From positions 46,282,533 to 46,346,532 of the forward strand of contig OZ034967.1 of the NCBI GenBank assembly GCA_964030785.1: DNA of 64,000 nucleotides, given 5' to 3'. This document shows, piece by piece, positions 32,469 through 42,450 of the stretch. Each line of letters begins with the position of its first letter. Within the stretch, counting starts at the first letter, position 1. This DNA comes from Siderastrea siderea (lineage: Eukaryota; Cnidaria; Anthozoa; Scleractinia; Rhizangiidae). Under the pieces are notes generated by a model, which searched no databases, had not been told where the DNA came from, and saw only the letters and a list, made by a program, of their open reading frames with translations. The position numbers were made by a program, and so were the translations under genes.

Positions 32469-35400
32469 TTTAATATTTATATTATATTATATCTCTATAT
32501 TGCGCATTTTCTTTAAGGATAGTCAAATGCGCATTACAGACATTACAGTAAATACAAAAATAAAAAACCTATTTACAATGACTATAGAATCAAAACTACT
32601 ATAAACTAATTATACTAACAAAATATCTTGCTGAATAAAAATGTCTTAAGTTTCTGTTTGATATCATTCGTGGTGCAAGCAGATCTAATGCACACGGGAA
32701 GACTGTTCCAAAGCCGTGGCGCTGCCGCCATAAATGATCGATCCCCCATGGTAACTTTTGTGAAACGCTTAGGGGTGCTCAGAAGAATTCCCTTGTTATT
32801 TCGCCGTAAATCATAACAGATGGCGGAAGAAATGAAACTTATTTTTTCATGCATTTATTGTAAACTTACGGCTACATTGCCTCTGCAGTTACTTCTATCT
32901 TTCTCTCCTTTGACAAAAGGTTTGCAAGGACTGTAGCTGTATTTGTATCCACCTGAACCCGTCGCCTCAAAGCTGTTGCGAAAATTCAGGCAATGACCTG
33001 CTGAGTCTAGAATGGCATTAATACATACGAACCAGCTCTATGATTAACAAGAATCCCACAAAATCGAGTCGTACACGAGCTCCACACGCCGTGTTCGCTC
33101 GGCAACCTCGTTCCCAGGGTCATTTACTTCCCCACCCCAGAAAGAGAGAGGAAAGGAGAGATGAAAGAGCCTGGGAATGAGATTGGTGTATAGCATATCT
33201 ACCTGGCGTCGGTTTCTCGAAAGCCACGAAACTTTTCGGGCCGATTTTGGGCACCATAATCTACAGAAGTTTCTAAGCAGGAAACTTATCTATAAGGCAA
33301 ATATTTCTTATCTTGGGGACATGACAACAGCTTTGTAGAATGATTGGTTCGTATTTTTAAAATTGCTTTTCGGAGCTTTCGAGTAACGACGCTCCTCGGT
33401 CGAGGCGTCTGCACCGGTGTGCTTCGAGTGTTTTTTTTTCCTGTCGTTCACATTGCAGTCGGCAATATAAAAACTACGAAAATAAGAGAACGTCAGTACT
33501 ATTGCATTACAGAGTTATAGAAAAGACTGCTATAGACCAATTCAGGAAATATCGTTTTTGCAACGCATAAGCCCGCGCAAAAGTCGTCAATGTGGTGCGT
33601 TCTTGCATCCACAACCAGTCTTCAAAGTCCCATTAACGTTTACTTAGTATACTTGATGAAACTGAATGTAATGAGTGCAATTGTAGCGGACAGGAAGTCG
33701 AAACATTGATGGAAAGCACAATTAGCCTAAGTTGATATTTGAGAACGAGAATATGATTGAAACGATCAATGTATTTCTGACTGTGATCAGTGCAATTCAG
33801 TATCAGCTCGACTTTGTGCGTACTGCCAAAAATGCCTGGGAACGCCCCTGCTACCGAAGGTAGGGGCCTTTCGAAGCAACAATAAAATACCGTATTGTAT
33901 TGGATGAAAAAAATGAGATTCCCGGGGAAACAAAACTGCATTATATTGTAAGAGGAGTTTGCGCGGATTAATAGTTTTTAGTATTGCATCGAAAATCCCC
34001 GGATCACAAAAGTGTTCTTAAATGTTTTTTCCCCATGCATCTGTTTTGCGCGACTTCTTAACTTGCAAGATATTTAGCAAATAAACCCTTTACCAGCGGC
34101 TGGTATTTCGCTTCTTGGACATTATTATTTCGCCAAGGCATTGGCCGTTTTTCTACAAGAGATGCATAATCTGTCCAGACGAATCATCTGTATGTTCTTA
34201 TTCGTATAGTGTACAGACGGAACGCACTACGAGACGAACTATGTTGACTCTCAGATTATTTATATTAATTTTCAAAGGTTTTCGAATTTTCTTCTTTGTT
34301 TTTGCTCCGTGTATTTCTCTTTGATTTTCTTCTTTAAATTCTTCGGACGACTTGATGGCTTTTTTATGTCTTCAAAGACAATTTTGTTTGCCGATTCTTC
34401 AAGGCATGCATATTGAGTTTGTGACCAAAATCGTTTCTATCGTCTGTTAGGAAAATTGCGTAGTATTTAAGTTCTGTCTCTGTCCATTGCCAAGCTTTTG
34501 TCTGTTTCTGGTCCTGCTTCGTCAGCTTGGAGGCACTTGCTTGCGCCATCTTTAATCTTTTGGTCTGAAAACGCTGACTTTCTGTACCGAAGACACGGTT
34601 TTTGGGGTCTTCGTCTGTTGCCGGTCTTTATACACACAGACGGATTATGCGTCTAGACGAACTATCTTTGCGGTTGTGCGTCTTCCAAGAGGAACTGCCG
34701 AAGTTAGTTCCAATCGTCTAGACGCATAATCCATCTAGTGCCCGTTTTTATACTGAGACGCATAACCAGACGAACAAACTTTCTTTGCCCAAGTTCGTCT
34801 CAGACCGTATTATCCGTCTCTAGTGTAAAAACGGCCATTATCTGATGTACCAACAAGCCAGAAAAGATTTATGTACCTTACAACCCTGCGATTAATTTAT
34901 GCAACGCAGACGCTCTATCGTGGTGAAAAGAAAACAGCCAGTGCTGGTCACTTAATAATTGTTAGGAATGAGCGATTACGACCAGGCGAAGGAGGGCTGA
35001 AATGGGGAAGTGAAGAGCTGGGGTGGAAGAGTTTGGAGCAGCCCAGGAAGTAGCTATCATTTGGAAGGAGGGTTAGAATTTTGTTAAAGTGCTGTTGGCC
35101 AGTCGGCATCTCCAGAATGGATAGGGTTAACGATGCTGAAATGCAAGTTGATTAGTTTACTCGAGTTTATTACACTGTGTTTCGATTTAAAAATAAAGTA
35201 AAGACCTGAAGTGTGAATTCCTTTGTTCGTTGGCTATTTCGAGTTGCAATGAGTTTCACGCCTTTTGAAGCAGGGTAAATACGAAGTCTGTTTTTGGTTT
35301 GTTATTCCATTTTTTGTCATTATATTTCCACAGTGAGACCACGCGAACCGAGCTCATCAAGAAAAAAAATGTAAGTCAGATAATCATGAGCCGAGAATAA

Positions 35401-36594
35401 AACAATCAAATGGCTTTTGAAATACGCGATTTGTTGAGAACGTTTGCATTGATATCGAAAAAAAATAAATTTCGTTTGGGTGCTCTCGGTTTGTGTGGTC
35501 GCAATGAAATATGCCTCACTTTGACAACGGCTGGGTTAAGAAGAAAATATAATTGGAGCCAGTGACAAAGGACCTCTGACCAAAGTCATCATGGCGGCCG
35601 CTTATTCCCGAAAACAAAGCGTTATCCAGGGTGGTAGTTTTGCCACAGTTGTGCGTCTTATTTCATTTGATAATCAGCAAGGATCTTTTTTAAAGGGCAT
35701 ATTTTCGCTTTGCTCTTATTTTGCTATGTGTATAACAGACACGCGAGCTGGAAAGCAATCGAAACCTTCGCCGCGCAAACAAAAAGAGAGAATAGTATCC
35801 CACCGGGAATGTTTGTTATTGGCGGTTTGGCAACAACTTGGAGACCATTTTATTTTTAAGAAAGATGTCACACGCATGACGTTACGAGCGTGGGACGAAG
35901 AAAAATCTGAGTGGCCGACAGGAATCGAACCCATGATCTTTTGTACACCGGTCGGACGCTCGAACCACTGAGCTACTGAGAGACTTGGAAGGGGGCGGGG
36001 GGGGGGGGGGGGGGGGCTGGGTGGGCCTAACTTATAAGAGCTAGGAAATTAAAAAATACCATCTTTCTATATCTACCAATATCGTTAAACTGGAGGGGAT
36101 TCAAGAGGGAAACTTGGGAGGCAGATGTGAATGCATCCACGACCTGAAGCCCTTAAATTATCCAAAGAAAAGAAAAGATGTCATCCCTGACTTGCTCTGT
36201 ACAATCAAAACACTCTGTGCAATGGCCATAAAATACCAAGAGTTTAAAATACATTTCCAAAAATCATTGGTAGGAATAAAATGGAAAAGGAACTTTTAAT
36301 CTTTCATTCGTCTTTTGTCAATCTCTACCCTAAAATCCACGGATTGTCTGAATAGTATTTTATAAAGCTCTATAAAATAAAAATAAAGTGCTTTACAAAC
36401 CTTGGAGTCTGACTGTCTTCAATATTTTGCAGGGGCATCAGATTGTAAATCCTGCTTTGCTGATCGTAACAAGTACAGTTTTTACAGATGCTTCTGTATG
36501 GTTCAGTCCTCTTCCCATCAGCACCTTGGTTTTCCCAGCCAGTATACAGCAGTGCTGTACACACAAAACACTTCATCCAGGTCAAAGATGACAT
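22399..36594 (-). CDS. Gene B: MRH plus F5/8 type C (discoidin) single-pass receptor, ten exons
   Basis: Exons 5' to 3': 36594-36401, 32972-32870, 32094-31988, 31825-31720, 31017-30927, 28292-28227, 27785-27651, 26365-26013, 23609-23471, 22718-22399. They total 1614 nt, 538 codons with the stop, with every junction in phase and GT/AG bounded. Order: signal peptide, MRH domain with the same cysteine and intron pattern as genes A and C, Asp/Glu-rich linker of about 65 residues, complete F5/8 type C domain from ECQQALGMES to VELYGC, a short Gly-rich segment, membrane helix, and a tail of about 70 residues. Family knowledge: discoidin domains bind glycans, lipids or collagen, so the ectodomain would present two potential ligand-binding modules at the cell surface or in endosomes. 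The function is inference. I see no inactivating lesion. Confidence 0.82.
22818..23102. repeat. ATGA and CTGA tetranucleotide array
   Basis: About 230 bp of GAATGAATGAAT with GGAT variants, followed by 60 bp of pure ACTG repeat. It lies in the last intron of gene B. The long Ser/His/Phe-rich frame here is a repeat translation, not a gene. Confidence 0.95.
23251..23349. repeat. Short inverted-repeat MITE
   Basis: TACCCTGGGTACCAGAGGTT and its imperfect inverse (ACCTTCGGTGCCAGAGGCTT) enclose about 50 bp. Non-coding. Confidence 0.5.
23471..23609 (-). CDS. Gene B exon 9: F5/8 type C domain, last third
   Basis: Acceptor TTGACGTAG; EFAGNTDRDTVVSHDLNPPI, then RARYVRFRPTAWHRHISM and VELYGC with the closing cysteine; donor G|GTACCA in phase 1. 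It joins exon 8 in frame across the intron that holds the foldback element. Confidence 0.88.
23959..25982. mobile_element. Foldback-type element with GGAACACCCC-repeat arms
   Basis: 2024 bp. Both ends start GGGTGTCTGTAAAACCCGGA. Each arm then has about 180-215 bp of degenerate GGAACACCCC repeats, and a conserved block (GGTCAGCGGTCAGAC...CTCACG) that continues the inverted repeat to about 300-360 bp per arm. The flanking GGAATATTT (23950-23958, 25983-25991) is a 9-bp target duplication. The middle 1.3 kb shows no transposase frame, so it is non-autonomous. The 9-bp duplication fits Mutator or FB-like elements. It splits the discoidin-coding exons of gene B. Confidence 0.85.
26013..26365 (-). 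CDS. Gene B exon 8: F5/8 type C domain, first two thirds
   Basis: Acceptor TCGATTCCCAG; CQQALGMESGSISEAQISAS opens the domain, then WSARTNDANQWLQIDLG, the TRLASQGRN turn and KVQYSNDGSNFQYYKEQG, ending AAG|GTGAAA in phase 0. These are classic discoidin blocks. Confidence 0.9.
26366..27650. other. Gene B intron, nothing recognised
   Basis: AT-rich, without ORFs or repeats that I can name. Confidence 0.4.
27651..27785 (-). CDS. Gene B exon 7: acidic linker
   Basis: 135 nt, phase 1 to 1: ADDVTKYEDELMEETMNQ through KKETSSDEN, donor G|GTAAGA. Strongly acidic, no cysteines, unique to gene B. The acceptor CACAACCAG is adequate but lies near an alternative AG three bases on. Confidence 0.6.
28227..28292 (-). 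CDS. Gene B exon 6: acidic linker
   Basis: 66 nt, phase 1 to 1: DPTDQTPIDGEGDEPDPDSL, donor G|GTAAGA. Asp/Glu/Pro-rich, likely an extended spacer. No counterpart was found in genes A or C. Confidence 0.65.
28560..30240. repeat. Large compound tetranucleotide array with higher-order repeats
   Basis: 1.7 kb of GAAT, GGAT, GACT and GAATCAAT units. A block of about 130 bp (GAATTAATGAATCAATGAAT, CAACGAATGAAGCAATG and on) occurs at about 28790 and again at about 29147, with a diverged part near 29920, so some of the array grew by duplication of units of about 357 bp. It ends against AATGACTTTATTTAAGGG, whose inverse (AATAAAGTCATT) looks like a retroelement 3' tail. It lies in a gene B intron. Confidence 0.95.
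30241..30600 (-). mobile_element. Possible retroelement 3' end that seeded the array
   Basis: On the minus strand this AT-rich stretch ends CCCTTAAATAAAGTCATTC and runs into the ATTC repeat, as LINE or SINE 3' tails do. No RT frame was recognised, so the family is unknown. Confidence 0.3.
30927..31017 (-). CDS. Gene B exon 5: MRH C-terminus
   Basis: Acceptor CTTCCTTTAG; TFTLTHRCACPDGCTAG followed by Asp/Pro/Thr-rich sequence; donor A|GTGAGT in phase 1. Confidence 0.78.
31449..31589. mobile_element. MITE / hairpin repeat
   Basis: TTATTAAC...GTTAATAA ends with inner arms GGCCCGTACTGGGAGAATAT and inverse. Near-perfect 25-bp arms surround a CGCTTCGCTCG core. Confidence 0.65.
31720..31825 (-). 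CDS. Gene B exon 4: MRH core
   Basis: Acceptor GACTTTCTTAG; DFTEEWYSRVRLICDQSKTS ... AEFKV ... TEW; donor TGG|GTAAGG. 106 nt, with phases as in the paralogues. Confidence 0.77.
31988..32094 (-). CDS. Gene B exon 3: MRH core
   Basis: Acceptor TTTGTTTAG; ICRWTRSAYIKIGEVDG through PELIYKS; donor CA|GTACGT. It is 107 nt, phase 0 to 2, the same as gene A exon 3. Confidence 0.75.
32428..32855 (-). mobile_element. LINE 3' end, RT C-terminus and TTA-repeat tail
   Basis: The minus frame 32854-32615 reads TMGDRSFMAAAPRLWNSLPV and IKQKLKTFLF, the C-terminal block common to L2/CR1-type RT proteins. The 3' end runs into a 36-bp TTA repeat (32428-32467). The 5' end lies about 15 bp from the splice donor of gene B exon 2. 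Confidence 0.75.
32870..32972 (-). CDS. Gene B exon 2: MRH core
   Basis: I chose the acceptor CGCAACAG at 32973-32974 because it gives the same phase and Phe start as genes A and C. The frame reads FEATGSGGYKYSYSPCKPF and ends CRGNVA before GCC|GTAAGT. Confidence 0.75.
33101..33186. repeat. Short inverted repeat
   Basis: GGCAACCTCGTTCCCAGGGT and the inverse of AGCCTGGGAATGAGATTGG form arms around about 45 bp. Confidence 0.45.
34143..34836. mobile_element. TIR element with GGCCGTTTTT ends, apparently nested
   Basis: Ends GGCCGTTTTTCTACAAGAGA and, inverted, GGCCGTTTTTACACTAGAGA, bounded by ATT on each side. Internal TCGTCTAGACGCATAATC copies in both orientations and a second CCCGTTTTTATACTGAGACG suggest a related element inserted inside. 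Confidence 0.55.
35830..35985 (-). mobile_element. tRNA-derived SINE fragment
   Basis: The minus strand 35984-35911 has TAGCTCAGTGGTTCGAGCG (box A) and ATGGGTTCGATTCCTGT (box B), then a body CTCAGATTTTTCTTCGTCCC. It lies in the first intron of gene B. Confidence 0.6.
35995..36020. repeat. Poly(G) tract
   Basis: Run of about 22 G with single interruptions. Similar runs occur at about 1166, 21020, 38278 and, as C, 39194 and 39256. Confidence 0.8.
36401..36594 (-). CDS. Gene B exon 1: signal peptide and start of MRH domain
   Basis: ATG at 36594 (or the Met six residues in, MKCFVCTALLYTGW) starts a signal peptide; then CKNCTCYDQQ, RIYNLMPLQ and TPR, ending AAG|GTTTGT in phase 2. It aligns with gene A exon 1. 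An upstream in-frame Met exists at 36669 but lies outside the conserved block. Confidence 0.72.
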
Positions 36595-36669
36595 GGTGCT
36601 GCAATTATTAACGTACAAAAGGCCCTTTTTTTGGGTGGGTACAGTATAGTACAATACAATACAGTACAA

Positions 36670-38244
36670 ACGTTAACAATTTTTAAGGCTCCAAAGTAAA
36701 TAAATAAATAAATAAATAAATTCCTGACGACTAGAAATGCCAGTAGGATTATAAATCCTTCTACTGCCGTGTGGCAGTCTTTATTTGTTAAAATCTAGGG
36801 ATCCTGGATGGATTAACAGTGTTTTCCGTAGCAAGTGCAAATATGCATTAGCTAAGACAAGTACCCATGCATATATCCTCGTGGAAAACAAGTTTCAAGA
36901 GCTGACTGATTAACCAATTATAACATAGTGTTCTCCGTCTGCAGCCATTTTGCTACATTGAATTCATCTAGCACGTGGTGAATAAAGAGCGATATTATAC
37001 GGCGCGTTCACGAGGCATAAAAAATATCAAGGCATTTACAGTCGAATCTCATATTATTAAGGACACTCAGTTAAGCGAACAGTAACTTTATAGGCCCAGA
37101 GAGGCAAAATGTCATCAGTAATCCTCATTTTTTAATGAGGCACTTCCGTAGTAGACACGTTTTATTGTATTGAATTTCTGCAGCAAACAACTCTTACTGA
37201 ATAAACTAATAACTGCACGCTTCAAAGTAAAATAAATCAGGAGGCAATCAATAGCCAAATGGTAGCAAATTATGTACGAGCGCCGGATTTTATGTGTCTA
37301 AAATGCAAATAGATGATATCATGTGATCGGGGTGACCCCTCAAAACAATTAGTATGGTATCATGTTTGCCTCATTTGCATACTAATAAAACAACCCATAT
37401 TACCTTTACAAAAACACTTTATAAAATAACACCAAAATGTACGTATTTATATATTCCCCGGTTGCATTTCCCTATTCAGGCATATAATGGTCAGCAAAAT
37501 ACAACCCTTAAACTCGTTCCCTCTGAACTCGTTTATAAATTCGAGTCGCACTTCCGTATCCGTAACAGTAGAAAATTCAATAATATTACATACAAGACAC
37601 TGTTTGCAAATAGTAACCTACGTTTTCCATGTAAAGTGAGCGACTAGTATTTTACTGTTTAAACCTCCGAGAACCATCCTCCACCTGGCTACGATGCTTA
37701 ACACCGGAAAGGACGGATCAGAGTGAGAGAGACTAGGATTTCATCTAGATAAGACGGCTGTCTCTTTCAAAGCAAACATCACACAACAGACTTTCAAACA
37801 GACTAGTAATGCTACTGTTTCACACTCAGAAAGCAAAATACAGAAAGTCTTTTAACTATCATTTGTAGTTAATGAAGCTTCAGAAGCTTTTAAAAGGTTG
37901 TGAGAGCATGTGACATTCAATTCCTGTGCTGATGACCCATTAATCAAAACGCATAGGAACAAAAAATCGACTACCTTTATCCTCACCTCATTAATTCCTA
38001 AAGTCAGCCCACCATCACTCCTTTTACATCTTATTGACTACCTGGTTTGGTTTAACTCAAAGCAAGATCGCAAACACGAAACTAACGTATTTAAATTTCT
38101 GCACCGTATGAAATAGCTCGAGACGCCCTGATGGGCTGAAGAAGCTAGCAAATTTGATCATTTCCGGGAAAGTCCCTGAAACCTCACGTGACAGAATATT
38201 GCCAATCGGAACTTAGGCTTTTTTTAACCCATAAATGTTTTCTT
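36670..38244. other. Spacer between genes B and C, nothing recognised
   Basis: AT-rich; a plus-strand frame at 37354-37647 has no recognisable motif. I see no gene here. Confidence 0.4.
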
Positions 38245-38247
38245 TTA

Positions 38248-39299
38248 GGGACGGACCATTAGAAAAGTGATGGAGGCGGGGGGGGGGGGGGGGGGTTGGG
38301 GAAAATACAAAAAAAAATTTCATGCAAGGGAAGGTGATTGAAAGAAAAACCATGCAAAGAAGAAGTGAAAAAAAAAATTCCTGCAGAGTGAATTGCACTG
38401 TCGGGCTGACAAACTGTACCTGCCTGAAGGGCACTTGGCAGCCACTTTATACGGCAGTATTGTTAGTCCTGGTAGAATTCCCATTTCTCTACAATTAGGA
38501 TGTTGAGCTTTTTAACTTTGTAATTAAATACAGACACTTTTCTACTGCTTTTTAGTCCCAATGGAATCGGCATTTGACAGCAAGATTTTCTTGTATCATT
38601 TATAGTCAACAGCTCAATGTATCACTGAAAGTATTTTTATTTGACCATTTTTTTTTTGTTTTATACATCGAGTCTGTCATGAATTCGCTGCATCTCAAAA
38701 ATAAAAATGAATTTTATTACAAGGTAATGAATAAATAAGATTAATAAATATTTCCTAAATGCAATGCAGGGCCATTTTAGGCAATGACACTTTTAAATTG
38801 TAAACCATTTTCAACTTGGAAGTGTCTGAGATCTCAAATGTATTATAAGCTTGACTTCAACCTATTAAATAAAATTAACACTTATATCATTGGCCAGAGG
38901 TGGATAAATGCTTGTCCTCTAATTTGTCAACATTTATATATCTGACTATACCATAAAAATATTTATTTCCAACAGTCTCATAACAATACCATATATATAG
39001 CAATAACAAAATTAAATAATTGTGACAACGTTTTAACATTTGCAACGAAAACTCTTTGGCATGAGTTACTCACTTAAAGCATCGGGGTGACAAGATTATT
39101 AAAGATTGCTGCACTTGAAAATTCCCCTCCTTCCGCAAAAAAAGAAAAGCCAAAAAAAAAGCCAAAAAAAAGTTCGTGCAGGTGACTTAACCGCCCCCCC
39201 CCCCCCCAAGAGAAAATCCTGAACAAAAAAATCATGCAAGCTGACAAAAAAAACCACCCCCCCCCCCCCCCCCCAATCACTTTTCTAATGGTCCATCCC
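38248..39299. mobile_element. Harbinger-like non-autonomous element with G-tract ends
   Basis: 1052 bp with ends GGGACGGACCATTAGAAAAG and the inverse of CTTTTCTAATGGTCCATCCC, flanked by TTA (38245-38247, 39300-39302), the 3-bp target duplication of PIF/Harbinger transposons. Just inside each end is a run of 17-18 G on the left and matching C on the right. No transposase frame. Confidence 0.75.
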
Positions 39300-39302
39300 T
39301 TA

Positions 39303-40257
39303 GAGTGATCTGAGCCGGCGACAGTGCCCGGCGGTCGTCTCAAATGAATTTAATTCAAATCTCAGAATTTCATGAATGGCGCCAGGGATAATACAGGATC
39401 ACGATCGCAGCGCATTTGCTTGACAACTTAACAAACGCGAACAAAATGAAAACCAATTGTGGTTTGACGTAAAACGTAGCAGCATGGGAGATCAGGGGAA
39501 TTAAAGCCATTAATAGACATCAGGCAATATTTATTGCATATCTTGTGGGGTCCTAAGAATTAGTTTTAATACCTCGATAAGGAAGTTGCCCTGAGTCGAT
39601 AAACTCGTTACCTGCCCCAAGGGGATGGGGGTGTGTCAGACCGGAAGGTTTAGGAGCCCGAGGGAAACGATTAGCAGATAAGGAGGACCCTACTTTCTCA
39701 ATCCTAAACTTGTTTTCGAGTGAATCAGTTCTACGGAGGTTGCGGCTCGTTCAGTTTAATGATTTGTATATTTCTGAAGATTAATTGTTTTAATTATCGA
39801 ACGCAATTTAATCAGTTACTTCGATACCTAAATCTATTTTTTGTATCGACTATGTTAAAATGGATAGCCTAAAATTATGTTGATGTGTCACGTCCTCCAA
39901 ACTTAAGGAATATCGTATGGTCGACATGTTATACAATACAGAGTGTAAGCAATACAAGGCTTACTTAGTATGGCCTCCATTGTAACTAAGTTCAAGTTTT
40001 TTTTAGGATCCAAGGACCTTCATAAGGCAAGCTCGAGAAGGTATATGTCACTTAATAGCCAACACCATCGTTCCATGCATTCCTTAGCTACCGACAAGTT
40101 GTAAAAGTATTTTCAAATATTGTCAGTAAAGATAAAGAGTTCCTATTGCATTTGTTATATGCAAGTACAAGACATTTTCTTCTCACAGCTGCATTTGGTG
40201 AGTACGTTTTCTAATGACACTCGTTAACTACAATTCTTTTTGTATTTAAGGTGGTCC
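39303..40257. other. Spacer, nothing recognised
   Basis: No convincing ORF, repeat or RNA gene. Confidence 0.4.
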
Positions 40258-40259
40258 AC

Positions 40260-42450
40260 TGGGCTCAGTGCAATGCCCAGTAACCGTAAAGACAAACCAT
40301 AAAGACAAGAATAAAAGACAAAAAGGAGACAGCCAAGGTGAGAGAGCACCCCCATAAGGGGCCGGCTCGCCAACTTCTCGGGGTAATCGAACCCCGCCTC
40401 CCCTTTATTAAGTTAAAGTGGGAGGCAAAGACTTGGTAAGAATACGTATAATAAAAGCGGAAAAACCTATATAAGAAAAAAACAGCCAGGCATTCAACAA
40501 GACAAAGTGAGCAGAAAGCGGATAAAAGAGACGGTGCAACCATCTAAGGCGACCAAGTGTGAAAAACAAGAAAAAAAAACTAAACAGAAACGATAAAAGA
40601 CACGTCCTGGACAGTGCGAATGATGCCATCGGCACCCCACTGGCGGAAAAAATAGCGTCGACGGCGCAAGAAACAAAACAATTAAAAAAAGGGGCAAGAA
40701 AAAAAACGAAGGTGAGATTTGAGGCATGTGACAAGACGCACAGCACTTGGGTTTCAGATCTAAAGCAAAAATTGTTTCGCTGAGCGTAAACAAGGAATTT
40801 GGAGACCTTTAGATGATAAGGAAAAACTCGCGGTACAAACTCGTCAGAATTGAAGCCAAAAACAGCATGGTAGACAGTAATATGAGGAGGCAAAGAAGAA
40901 GCTAAAACACGAGGGACTGAATCCGAGCAAACCCCTCTGAGCCAGGGGGCAAGAGAAAAAAAGGTGCTCAAGAGACTCCAGGTGATAGCCACAAAAACAG
41001 AAAAGAGGAACGTGACAACCAAAGAAAGAGAGCGGCGTTCAGTCGTCCATGGTACACTATACGCAACTTTCTAATTACGACCAATAACCTGACGGTCGAG
41101 GGACATAAAAAATGGGACTTCCAGACGATTGACCAATCAAGACTGTCAAAGGATGGAAAGAACTTCAAAAAACAATGTGGTTGTCCGGGAATAAGTTGCA
41201 ACAAAAGCTGGTAACAAGACTTACAAGACAAAACATCAACTTGAAAGGGCCCGCCATTGGAAGATGAACCAACGGTAAGACCAGAGACAGAGGAGGAACC
41301 TTTAAGTGCATGCCAAGCACGCAGGAAAGAAGAGTAAAAAGGAGGAAGAGGGGCCCATGAAAAAGAGCCAAGGTTAGCAAAAACGTTAAGTGGGCCTGCA
41401 CCAAAACGATCAAAGAGCCAAAATGTGAATAAAGATACCCCCCACTGGGATGCAACACCAAAGTCTAACCCATTGGGCTAAAAAGACCTGTACTTTAAAT
41501 TCGACAGACACAACAGAGAACCCCCTTCTTCTTAAAGAGAAGCATGACATTTCTAGCAACAAAATCTCGCTTTCCAGACCAAAAGAAGTTAAATACGAGG
41601 GAGTGAAGCTCCGAACGCACCCAAGAGGGCATAAAAACGAGTGATGCAACATACCAGATCCGAGAGAGAGCAAGCGCGTTCACGACTAAAGCCTTACCCG
41701 AAACAGAGAGAGCCCGAGAGCGCCATGAATTAAGACAACCTTCGACAGCATCTAGACGCAGACGCCAATTTTGCTCGAAAAGATAACCATTACCAAGGAT
41801 GACACCAACGACCTTGATCTTAACAGGGTACACAGAATGGGGACAGGGGTGTCGGTACGGCCATGCCAGGTACCAAGCCAAAGACCTTCACACTTCCCGA
41901 CATTTAGCTAAGCACCAGTACCTTTTTCGAACTTACTATAAGTATCAAGAACAGCCAAGGTGGATGCGTCAGAGGTGGAAACGACAGACGTGTGTCATCA
42001 GCATAGAGAGAAAGGACTGGGAGTGGATGTTGAACAGTAGGGAGCCTCAGACCGACAATATAGGGGTGATCACGCAGATTTGCGGCCAGGACCTCAATAG
42101 AAATGAAATAAAGAAGAGGCGAAAGGGGACAACCCTGGCGAACGCCCCGCAATGGATGAAAACAACTCAGATGTATAACCATTTATAAGGACAGCACCAC
42201 GAACATCAGTATACGGGGGCTTAACCCAAGAAATGAAAGAAGGGCCGAAGACCAAATGCGAACAGTACGGAAGAGAAAATCCCAGTCTACCCTGTCAAAA
42301 GCTTTTTCTTTATCCAAAGACAGGATGGCAGCTGGTGCAGCAGTCTCAGATGTGTATTCAGCAAGGTCACGGAGAAATCTTCCACGCACCCTGCAGGTCT
42401 GATCACTGTAGTTCTATAAAGGTGTTCCAAACGCTACAACTGTGGTAGCT
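40260..42450 (-). mobile_element. Decayed L1/Tx1-like LINE
   Basis: Minus frames in order: SLDKEKAFDRVDWDFLFRTV (RT motif A), RGVRQGCPLSPLLYFISIEV (motif B region), LYADDTRL (motif C, catalytic YADD), then NWRLRLDAVEGCLNSWR with GKALVVNALALSRIWYVASL and FNFFWSGKRDFVARNVML, the thumb and downstream region typical of L1/Tx1 proteins. Several frameshifts and stops. The endonuclease is missing, so it is 5'-truncated. Confidence 0.82.

Noticed and set aside
35591..35971. Plus ORF of 126 codons starting MAAAYSRK
   Set aside because: Its second half overlaps the tRNA-derived SINE in antisense (IEPMIFCTPVGRSN is a known frame of such heads), and the first half has no recognisable domain.
40408..41022. 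Hydrophobic 204-codon ORF as a membrane protein
   Set aside because: It lies inside the decayed L1/Tx1-like LINE, downstream of its RT in the same orientation.
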